This document shows, in pieces, positions 41,824 through 49,448 of a stretch of DNA of 59,229 nt. The DNA is from Bacillota bacterium (GTDB lineage Bacteria > Bacillota > Clostridia > Oscillospirales > Oscillospiraceae), in assembly GCA_029268085.1 (NCBI GenBank), contig JAJUHD010000002.1, forward strand, positions 1 to 59,229, given 5' to 3'. Numbering within the stretch: the first letter of the stretch is position 1; each line of letters starts with the position of its first letter. A model generated the notes under the pieces. The model saw nothing but the letters and a program-made list of their open reading frames with translations. It was not told the origin of the DNA and did no database searches. Made by a program: the position numbers and the translations under genes.

Positions 41824-43260
41824 ATGAATGATGCCAAGAAAGTATTTCATTATTTTGAAGAAATATCCCGCATCCCGCGCGAAAGCGGCGACGAGAAGGC
41901 AATAGCAGATTATCTGGTCGGCTTTGCAAAAGAGCGCGGACTCGAGGTTCACAGGGACGAACATAATAACGTTATAATAAAGAAGCCCGCAGCAGATCCG
42001 AACTGCACCTGCGCCCCTGTTATAATTCAGGGACATACAGACATGGTATATGTCCGCGATGAGAACTGCAAAAGAGCATATGAGGAAGGAATCGGGCTTA
42101 TATACAAGGACGGATGGATAACTGCCGACGGGACAACGCTGGGCGCCGATGACGGGCTCGCCGTTGCCTACGCTCTCGCGCTGCTTGACGGCGGCGATGG
42201 CATTATGCATCCCGCTATCGAAGCTGTGTTTACGTCAGGAGAGGAGATAGGGCTGGTAGGCGCAAGCTATCTCGATTATTCGCTTCTTAAGGGAAAATAT
42301 CTGATAAACATCGACACCGAAGAGGAAGGCACCTTCTTCACAAGCTGTGCGGGAGCCTTCAGGAACGAGCTGAAGATTCCGGTAGAGCGCGAAAGCACCT
42401 CAGGACTTTGTGCGCTGACCGTGAGGATTCACGGCCTTACCGGAGGCCATTCGGGCATTGAAATAAACGAAGGCAGGGGAAATGCTTTATCACTTATGGC
42501 ACGCATTCTATCCGCGCTCGGTTCAGACGTACACATTTTCTCGCTCACTTCAACAGGCAAAACAAACGCGATATCCAACAATGCGCAGGCGGAGCTATAC
42601 GTTTCCGAAGAAAAGCTCATGGCGGTCGAAAGCCTTATCAGAGACATGGAGAACAATTTCAGGCACGAGCTAGGGGACAGGGATACTGTTATCATAGACA
42701 TTATGCGCGGAGAAAAGCGCACAGCCGCCTGTTATAGCGAGAACAGCCGTAAGAAAACCGTCGCGGCGCTCTCGCTTCTGCCCTGCGGCGTCATCAGGAT
42801 GAGCTTTGACGTGCCGGGGCTTGTTGAAACATCGGCAAATCCGGCGTTTCTTGAGCAGGGGGAAAACGAACTGCGTATTTTTTCGACTTCACGCAGCTCG
42901 GTCGGCAGCCGCAAGATTGAGATGAAGACAAAGTATGCAGCGATCGCCGACCTCTGCGGAGGAGAGAGCGTGTGCGGAGCCGATTATCCTCAGTGGGAGT
43001 TCAAGGCTGATTCGCCATTGCGTGAGCTTGCTTTAAAAAGCTACAAGGAGCTTTTCGATAAAGAAGCGAAGACCTGCGCTATACACGCGGGGCTCGAGTG
43101 CGGATACTTTGATGAGAGACTTGAAGGAGTAGACATAATATCCTACGGTCCTATCATGCAGGACGTCCACACACCCAGAGAAAAAACGAACGTGGCTTCA
43201 ATTGAGAGAACATGGGCTCTTACGCTGAATATACTGGAAAATCTGGCTAATCAGAGATGA
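41824..43260 (+). CDS. pepD: Aminoacyl-histidine dipeptidase (PepD)
   Basis: A 478-residue M20 metallopeptidase that cleaves X-His and other dipeptides in the cytosol. Metal ligands are visible in QGHTDMVY, LGADDGLAVAYALALLDG, the catalytic EEIGLVG and the C-terminal HAGLECGYF. Family length is 470-490. It follows bioY by 58 nt; it may be in the same transcript, though no functional link is evident. Confidence 0.94.
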   Translation: MNDAKKVFHYFEEISRIPRESGDEKAIADYLVGFAKERGLEVHRDEHNNVIIKKPAADPNCTCAPVIIQGHTDMVYVRDENCKRAYEEGIGLIYKDGWITADGTTLGADDGLAVAYALALLDGGDGIMHPAIEAVFTSGEEIGLVGASYLDYSLLKGKYLINIDTEEEGTFFTSCAGAFRNELKIPVERESTSGLCALTVRIHGLTGGHSGIEINEGRGNALSLMARILSALGSDVHIFSLTSTGKTNAISNNAQAELYVSEEKLMAVESLIRDMENNFRHELGDRDTVIIDIMRGEKRTAACYSENSRKKTVAALSLLPCGVIRMSFDVPGLVETSANPAFLEQGENELRIFSTSRSSVGSRKIEMKTKYAAIADLCGGESVCGADYPQWEFKADSPLRELALKSYKELFDKEAKTCAIHAGLECGYFDERLEGVDIISYGPIMQDVHTPREKTNVASIERTWALTLNILENLANQR

Positions 43261-43276
43261 GGTTTCAAATCATAAA

Positions 43277-43315
43277 GCAGGGACAGGGTATTGGATCAAC
43301 CCTGTCCCTGCATGC
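43277..43315. terminator. Terminator between pepD and the ABC exporter
   Basis: GCAGGGACAGGGT (43277-43289) pairs exactly with ACCCTGTCCCTGC (43299-43311); ATGCTTTT follows on the plus strand. It separates converging units. Confidence 0.87.
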
Positions 43316-43334
43316 TTTTAAGGTTAACATAACG

Positions 43335-45038
43335 TTATGGCGTGATGTACCTCATAATCTTGTGAGGTTCGCCCTGCGCCATAATTTCTCCGTTCTCCAC
43401 ATAGACAAGCCTGTCGCAGCCGCGCATCGCACTCTCCCGGTGAGAGATGGAGATGACTGTTCTGCCTGCGGAGACGTTTTGCAGCGCAGACATGATGCGT
43501 TCTTCGGTAGCGCAATCTAGATTTGCCGTTATTTCGTCCAGCAGAAGTATTTTTGGATTAGCAGCAACTGCTCTCGCAATAGAAAACAGCTGGCATTGTC
43601 CCCATGAAAACATATTGCTTCCGGTGATAATTGTACTATAGCCATGAGGAAGGGCACGGATGCTTTCGGCGAGCCCGACAGACTCACATACCTCAGCGAC
43701 TCTCTCCGGCGTTATAGATGGGTCACCCAGACTCACCTGATCGGCGACTGTACCGGGCACGAAACGGAAATCCTGTTCGACATAGCCGAAGATGCATCTC
43801 TTAATACTCTCCGGTATCCTGTGCGCTTCAAAGCCTCCTATAAGAACGTGCCCGCCAGTCGGTTTCAGCAGCCCCATGATCAGTCCGAACAGCGTCGTTT
43901 TCCCAACGCCTGTCCGTCCGGCGATGGTGACGTTTTCGCCGGAAGAAATACGCAAGTTCATGTTCTTCAGGACAGGTATATCCTCTTGGTATGAGAAGCT
44001 CAGATTTTCAAAGGCTAGCGCCAATTCGCGGCAGCCTTCAATGACCGCATCAGCCGTGATGCTCTCATCCTTTTCGTCCTCCTCTAGCGCAAAAAACGCG
44101 TCGATTCGGTTTATACCTGAAAGCCCTTGCTGGATGTTCTGGATTTCCATACCCAAAGACTCAATCGGTACAAGCAGGGAAGAAATAAGATCAATCGTCG
44201 CAGCGACCATGCCGACGGATATGCCGATAACGCCGATTTGCTCGGCAGACAAAATCACGACGATCGAAATAACGGCTGCACGGATAAGCTGGATTATCGG
44301 AGCGTAGCAGGAGTCATAGATTATAACTTTTCCTTTCGTTTTATAGTTCTCTTCGAGCTCGGTACAATATCGATCTTCCATCCAGCGTTCTTTGGAAAAG
44401 AGCTTTATCATAAGAATGTTTTTGACACTCTCCGCGATATGACCGTTGACCTTTCCCAGCTGTGCCAGATTCTTTGTCTGTGCGTCAAGCATTCTAGTTC
44501 TGAAAAATCTGGTTATCAGAAATACGATAGGGATTAGACAGAGCGCTACAACAGCGAGACGGATAGAGAAAATCCATATTGAAACGATGATGCCGACAAG
44601 CTTAAGGCTATCGACCGCCATACTTACAAGCCCGTCCGAAAACAGTACATCGACGTTTCCGACGTCTGTTATAATCCGCGATGAAACCGAGCCTGCCGAG
44701 TTTTGCTTGAAGAAACCGGAGGGCAGCGATGAAAGCTTCTTCATCATTTCAAAGCGAATTACATGTATTGTGCGCTGCCCTAGAAAAGTCAAAAGCCAGC
44801 CCTTGAGGAAATCCAGTCCGCCGATAAGGATTGTGATGATAAGGTAGAGAATCGCGGGTCTGATGAGTCCGGCCGTCTGCCTGTTAGAAAGGTATTTATC
44901 GATAATAACCTTCATGATCTGCGGAGGCGCGAGCGCTGCCAGAACGCTCAGAATGGCAGTTATACAAAGCGCGAGAGTCAGTGCCCGGTTTTGGGAAACA
45001 ACAGTTTTAACGCAGCTTCCAACGCTTTTATTCTTCAT
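43335..45038 (-). CDS. ABC exporter half-transporter, subunit 2
   Basis: A 567-residue protein with a six-helix transmembrane domain (about 20-310) and an ABC domain (about 345-567). Walker A is GRTGVGKTT, Walker B ILLLDEITANLD with the catalytic Glu, H-loop ISHRES. The signature reads FSWGQ instead of LSGGQ. That pattern fits the partner with a good Walker B and a poor signature in heterodimeric exporters (BmrCD/TM287-288 type). It overlaps the upstream subunit gene by 11 nt. Likely exports a drug, peptide or lipid; the substrate is unknown. Confidence 0.92.
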   Translation of the reverse strand: MKNKSVGSCVKTVVSQNRALTLALCITAILSVLAALAPPQIMKVIIDKYLSNRQTAGLIRPAILYLIITILIGGLDFLKGWLLTFLGQRTIHVIRFEMMKKLSSLPSGFFKQNSAGSVSSRIITDVGNVDVLFSDGLVSMAVDSLKLVGIIVSIWIFSIRLAVVALCLIPIVFLITRFFRTRMLDAQTKNLAQLGKVNGHIAESVKNILMIKLFSKERWMEDRYCTELEENYKTKGKVIIYDSCYAPIIQLIRAAVISIVVILSAEQIGVIGISVGMVAATIDLISSLLVPIESLGMEIQNIQQGLSGINRIDAFFALEEDEKDESITADAVIEGCRELALAFENLSFSYQEDIPVLKNMNLRISSGENVTIAGRTGVGKTTLFGLIMGLLKPTGGHVLIGGFEAHRIPESIKRCIFGYVEQDFRFVPGTVADQVSLGDPSITPERVAEVCESVGLAESIRALPHGYSTIITGSNMFSWGQCQLFSIARAVAANPKILLLDEITANLDCATEERIMSALQNVSAGRTVISISHRESAMRGCDRLVYVENGEIMAQGEPHKIMRYITP

Positions 45039-46764
45039 TCTTCAGTCCTCCATTCCGGGACTCCCATAGCTTTCTATAGGATTTGTTTCCCTTTAGAAGC
45101 TCATTGTGCGTGGAAAAAACTGCCCTGCCGTTTTCTAAAAAGAGCACTTTTTCAGTCAAGGGAAAGATGGAAAGCCTGTGCGAAATGAGAACGATTATCC
45201 GGTCGGGGAAGCTATCTCTGATATTATCGATAATTCGGTTCTCAGTTTCCATATCCACGGCAGAGAAAGGATCGTCGAGAACCATAAGGCTGCTTTTTCT
45301 GTAAAGAGCGCGGGCAAGCGCAATGCGGGCACGCTGGCCGCCCGAGAGCCTGACACCGCCCGAACCGACAAGCGTTTTTTCACCGTCCGGCATGGATTTG
45401 AGGTCCTCGTCGAAGCAAACGAGCCGGAGTATTCCGGAAACATCTCCGCCGTCCCCAAGCGTTATGTTCTCATAAATAGTATCAGTGAGAAGCTGAGGAT
45501 CGTGTCCCATGTAGGCAATCGCTAAACTACGCTCAAAAGGGCTATATTCGCGGAGTTCCTTTCCGCATAGACAAATTTCTCCGCGGTAGGGATACAGCCC
45601 CGTCAGCGCCAGCCCAAGCGCTGTTTTGCCGCTTGCAACCTCACCGGTAACCCCGATAATATCTCCGGCCTTTGCGTCGAGATTAAGACCGCCGAAGCTC
45701 TCCGCCTGTGCGCCGGGGTATGAGAAGGAAAGTTCGCGGCAGACAAGGCTTGCGTTTTTTGCTTCGGCTTTAACAGTTTCATCGGGCAGGCTGTACTCTT
45801 TGAAGCCGGGGCTTATTCTTTCCCACGAGACAGCCGCCTTCTGATAAGTATTGAAAAGCTTTGCCGCCTTGCTTGCCTTTGTTGCTAGAGAAAGAAAAAT
45901 CGTAATATATGCCGTAAAGTCTCCGATCGACCAAACGCCGGAAACAACGGACCTGCCGCCGAAATACAGAACGCCAACGATGCCGAGCAGCGATATCGCG
46001 TTATAGACCGGCTGCATAGAGTTCTCGAGCACATCGGCCTTAACAGCGCGCGTTTCAAGTTCTTGCAGTTCCTTTTCGTACTCCGCGTTTTTCTTTTCGG
46101 AGGCACTGTTGACGCGATACAAAAGGGAATTTTCGATATTTGAAAGCGTAAGCTCCGAGACAACACCATTCTGCGTACGGTAAAGCTTGGTGTTGCGTTC
46201 TATGACGGCCTTGAGCTTTTCGGCAATAAATATGGCGACAGGTATGAAGACGCAGGAAATGAGTGTCGTTTTAATGTCATAGGCAAACATTGTGATAAAA
46301 TATGAGAGCATCAGCACACCGGTGTCGAATACCTCGGTTAAGACCTTCCTCATGCCCTCTACGCAGATATCCACATCACCGACAGCCTTGTTCATAAGGT
46401 CTCCGGCTGAAACATTGGAGAGCACGGTAATGTCTTGGAACATAAAACTGTTATAGAGCATACGACGCATGACGGATCCTGTACGGTTTGCGAAAAGCCG
46501 GACGAAATAGCGTTTTAAGGCTCGCATAAACTGAATTGCGCATACGATGCCGACGAATATAAAAGCCTGCCTCAAAACAGCGGAAACAGAAAGCCTGTTA
46601 ACGACGGTGTCGATCAGCCTGCCTTGCAGAACCGCCGCAAACGACATGCTGCCGTTAAACAGTATGCCCGTGACCGTGACGGCAACAAGAACCTTCCACT
46701 CACGTTTCAGATAGCTTTTCAGCTTCTGGGGCTCGCGAACAGGTGACAGATCAAGCTTGAACAA
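45028..46764 (-). CDS. ABC exporter half-transporter, subunit 1
   Basis: A 578-residue half-transporter. Six-helix membrane domain at about 25-320, ABC domain at about 345-570. Walker A GEVASGKT, signature RLSGGQRARIALARAL intact, Walker B LMVLDDPFSAVD with Asp in place of the catalytic Glu. It supplies the good signature and the degenerate Walker B that complement subunit 2, so one of the two ATP sites is non-hydrolytic. It lies 3 nt after the MarR gene and overlaps subunit 2. Confidence 0.92.
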   Translation of the reverse strand: MFKLDLSPVREPQKLKSYLKREWKVLVAVTVTGILFNGSMSFAAVLQGRLIDTVVNRLSVSAVLRQAFIFVGIVCAIQFMRALKRYFVRLFANRTGSVMRRMLYNSFMFQDITVLSNVSAGDLMNKAVGDVDICVEGMRKVLTEVFDTGVLMLSYFITMFAYDIKTTLISCVFIPVAIFIAEKLKAVIERNTKLYRTQNGVVSELTLSNIENSLLYRVNSASEKKNAEYEKELQELETRAVKADVLENSMQPVYNAISLLGIVGVLYFGGRSVVSGVWSIGDFTAYITIFLSLATKASKAAKLFNTYQKAAVSWERISPGFKEYSLPDETVKAEAKNASLVCRELSFSYPGAQAESFGGLNLDAKAGDIIGVTGEVASGKTALGLALTGLYPYRGEICLCGKELREYSPFERSLAIAYMGHDPQLLTDTIYENITLGDGGDVSGILRLVCFDEDLKSMPDGEKTLVGSGGVRLSGGQRARIALARALYRKSSLMVLDDPFSAVDMETENRIIDNIRDSFPDRIIVLISHRLSIFPLTEKVLFLENGRAVFSTHNELLKGNKSYRKLWESRNGGLKNEE

Positions 46765-46767
46765 GCG

Positions 46768-47223
46768 CTATTCCTCCCTTGAAACGATATTTGAAAATCC
46801 GAGCTTGCGAGAAGCCTTACCTTTGAGATAAAGCTCATCGAGAACATCGAGGAACACCTTGAACCTGTATTCATCTACGTCTTTGGTCAGCCATTCGTAG
46901 AATTCGGCTTCAATTTCGGTTTTAGAGTTTTTGACTATCTCAGCAAGCTCGGTCGAATAAATCATTTTGCCCCTCGCATCTGCCTCATTCGGCAGTATCC
47001 TTATAAAACCCTTTTTTTCAAGGTTTTTTGCCCGCCTTGCGACAGCCGCTTTGTCCTGCTTGAGCACATCGGCAATTTGAGCCTGAGAAGTGCCCTGATG
47101 GTGCCGGACGAAATGTATGAATTCATATTCCGAGGGTCCGAGTCCGATGTTTCCGAGGCGGCCGGTCGTAAATTGCTGAGCTAATCTTTCGATTTTTGTA
47201 ATCTTTCGTTCCGTCCTGTCCAT
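46768..47223 (-). CDS. MarR-family transcriptional regulator
   Basis: A 151-residue winged-helix protein. The recognition part is TSQAQIADVLKQDKAAVARR (about 51-70) and the wing is ILPNEADARGKMIYST. It is the first gene of an operon with the two exporter subunits, and a perfect palindrome overlaps the promoter, so it very likely represses its own operon until an exporter substrate binds it. GGGAGG precedes the ATG. Confidence 0.92.
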   Translation of the reverse strand: MDRTERKITKIERLAQQFTTGRLGNIGLGPSEYEFIHFVRHHQGTSQAQIADVLKQDKAAVARRAKNLEKKGFIRILPNEADARGKMIYSTELAEIVKNSKTEIEAEFYEWLTKDVDEYRFKVFLDVLDELYLKGKASRKLGFSNIVSREE

Positions 47224-47235
47224 AATACGCCTCCC

Positions 47236-47261
47236 AAATTAGTTGTATTATCAACTAATTT
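47236..47261. promoter_or_regulatory. MarR-type operator
   Basis: AAATTAGTTG (47236-47245), 6 nt, CAACTAATTT (47252-47261): a perfect 10-bp inverted repeat in the size range of MarR-family sites. It begins on the -10 box of the operon and lies 12-38 nt before the marR start. Confidence 0.88.
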
Positions 47262-47287
47262 ATACGGGAGAAATATTGCTCTGTCAA
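47259..47287 (-). promoter_or_regulatory. Promoter of the marR-ABC operon
   Basis: On the minus strand TTGACA (47282-47287), 17 nt, TATAAA (47259-47264). The rest of the space up to 47543 is AT-rich and I see no further gene or clear promoter for the exonuclease gene. Confidence 0.88.
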
Positions 47288-47543
47288 TAAAAAGGCTAAG
47301 GTATGCGGGCTTATTTATAAAATTGCAGTTAGCATTTATAAGAAATGTCGTTTGCAAAATAGCCGGTGATTTACATAAAAAAATAAAAACATATTGAAAA
47401 AGGCTGTCCTTCTTGAAAAAAATGTGTTACAATAACAAATTGTCGGACTATGCGTATATGCTATAACACAGCTTATCCCGCTTAATATAATAATCGCAGG
47501 AACATCCTTTTTTCTTATAACACCGAAAGGAATGGTTTTTTTA

Positions 47544-48518
47544 ATGGGCTATGTTGTCATGGATATGGAATGGAACCAGGCCATGTCCTCACAATCTGCC
47601 GTCTTCAATAGGCTTCCGATTCGCTTGAGAGGGGAAATAATCCAGATCGGTGCAGTCAAGCTTACGGATGACTTTTTACCGGGCGACGAATTTCAGATCG
47701 ACGTTAAACCGATATATTTTAAGCGTATGCACTACAAAGTCGAGAAGCTTACAGGCTTTGACAAAGAACGCCTTGAAGGAGGAGTAGGCTTTAAAGAGGC
47801 CTTCAGGAAGTTTCGCGAATGGTGCGGAGAAAATTGCACTTTCCTCACATGGGGCAGCGACGATAAATCGATAATGGAACAGAACATTATAATTCATGAC
47901 CTTGACTGGGATTGGATTGACAGATGGGTGAACCTGCAGGTCATATATAACATGCAGACGCAGGCGGGGCGTAACCAAACGGGGCTTACAACCGCGATGG
48001 AGTATTTCGGCATTGAGCAGACCCGTATCGCGCACGATGCGCTGGGAGATGCCTACAACACCGCTCTTGTGTGTTCGAAGCTCGACCTGGAGGAGGGGCT
48101 GAAGCATTACGATTCGGCTTCCAAGGTTCTTGCTACGCGGCTCAGCGGAGCGCAGGAAGATGGCAAACCGGCCGATGCGGTTGAGCATAGGGCTTTTACG
48201 GGCTATATTGAAAGAACGCAGGCTTTCTCAGACAAAAATATCTCGTCTCCGGTCTGCCCGGAATGCGCGGAGCCACTCAAGTGCGGCCGCTGGGTGAATC
48301 AGGGCGACAAGAGGTATATGTCGCTCTGCGAATGCAAGACTCACGGCAACTTTCTTGTCCGGCTCAAATTTCGTACCGCGGAGGACGATACGTGGACGGT
48401 CAACCGTATTATGTACAGAGCGGATCCCGATATGGAGCAGTATTATCTCGCAAAGGCGCATCCGCCAAGACGCCGCCGTACGCGCAGGAAGAAAAAGAGA
48501 GCCGTGTTTCCCTCTTGA
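47544..48518 (+). CDS. 3'-5' exonuclease, DEDDh family
   Basis: A 324-residue protein. The N-terminal half (about 3-190) is an RNase T/DnaQ-like exonuclease: ExoI is VVMDMEWNQ (Asp-x-Glu), ExoII lies around LTWGSDDKSIMEQN, and ExoIII is RIAHDALGDAYNT, giving DEDDh. It resembles KapD and sporulation-inhibitor exonucleases of Firmicutes. The C-terminal part has a CPECAEPLKCGRW zinc-like pair, further Cys (CECKTHG) and a basic tail (RRRRTRRKKKR). I chose the ATG 47544 over 47532, which sits on the ribosome site. Confidence 0.82.
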   Translation: MGYVVMDMEWNQAMSSQSAVFNRLPIRLRGEIIQIGAVKLTDDFLPGDEFQIDVKPIYFKRMHYKVEKLTGFDKERLEGGVGFKEAFRKFREWCGENCTFLTWGSDDKSIMEQNIIIHDLDWDWIDRWVNLQVIYNMQTQAGRNQTGLTTAMEYFGIEQTRIAHDALGDAYNTALVCSKLDLEEGLKHYDSASKVLATRLSGAQEDGKPADAVEHRAFTGYIERTQAFSDKNISSPVCPECAEPLKCGRWVNQGDKRYMSLCECKTHGNFLVRLKFRTAEDDTWTVNRIMYRADPDMEQYYLAKAHPPRRRRTRRKKKRAVFPS

Positions 48519-48604
48519 AGCATAGCCTGACGGCATAAAGCGTTCTTCGCCCGACGCTGTTACAGCGTTGGCTTATCGTTTCGTCAAATTCATTGGAGGT
48601 AATA

Positions 48605-49432
48605 ATGTCACTTTTAATTGCAGCAATTTTAGGCTTGGTTCAGGGCCTCGCCGAATTTCTGCCGATTTCAAGCTCTGGACACCTTTCCGTTCTCCAGAAC
48701 CTGTTTGGTATGAAAGAGGCCGACACCTTGTTCGACGTGCTTCTGCACTTTGCGACGCTCATCTCGATCTGCGCCGCCTACTGGCAGGACATTGCTGACA
48801 TGGTAAAGGAAGTTATAGGCTTTTTCAAAGATATCAACCATCCCAAACCGGAAGAGGGCGATCCGAAGCCCGCGCGTCGTCTTGTATTTATGATAGCAAT
48901 AGCGACGCTCCCGCTTCTTGTCGTCCTGCCGGTCAAGGATTATATAGATAAGCTCAATAACAGCACCTATTTCATCGGTGCCGCGTTAATTATTACAGGC
49001 GCGATACTTTATCTTTCAGACAGAATGCAGAACGGCAGAAAGACTGAAAAGAATATGACAGTCATAGACGCCGTTAAGATCGGTGCCGCACAGGCGATAG
49101 CGACCGTGCCCGGCATATCCCGTTCGGGAGCGACGATCACCGCGGGCATGGCAACAGGCCTCAACCGCAATTTTGCGGTCAAATTTTCTTTTCTAATGTC
49201 GCTGCCGGCAGTTCTCGGCGCAACGCTCGTAAAGCTCTATGACGCGATAAACGACGGAGTTGACGTCTCGAACTTTCCCGCATATTTGCTGGGAATGGCG
49301 ATTGCAGGTATTACCGGATTCTTTGCAATAAGAATTATAAAAAAGCTTACCCAGAAGGGCAAATTCGGACTGTTCTGCTGGTATTGCTTTTTTGCGGGCA
49401 TCCTGACTATCGTTCTTACGATTATTCTTTGA
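48605..49432 (+). CDS. uppP: Undecaprenyl-diphosphatase
   Basis: A 275-residue membrane phosphatase (BacA/UppP) that recycles undecaprenyl pyrophosphate for cell-wall synthesis and gives bacitracin tolerance. Signature motifs are QGLAEFLPISSSGHL (near the N terminus) and PGISRSGATI (about 170-179). About eight helices. I chose the ATG 48605, 5 nt after GGAGG; the upstream TTG lies on the ribosome site. Confidence 0.96.
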   Translation: MSLLIAAILGLVQGLAEFLPISSSGHLSVLQNLFGMKEADTLFDVLLHFATLISICAAYWQDIADMVKEVIGFFKDINHPKPEEGDPKPARRLVFMIAIATLPLLVVLPVKDYIDKLNNSTYFIGAALIITGAILYLSDRMQNGRKTEKNMTVIDAVKIGAAQAIATVPGISRSGATITAGMATGLNRNFAVKFSFLMSLPAVLGATLVKLYDAINDGVDVSNFPAYLLGMAIAGITGFFAIRIIKKLTQKGKFGLFCWYCFFAGILTIVLTIIL

Positions 49433-49448
49433 TACGGAGTGAATGCTA

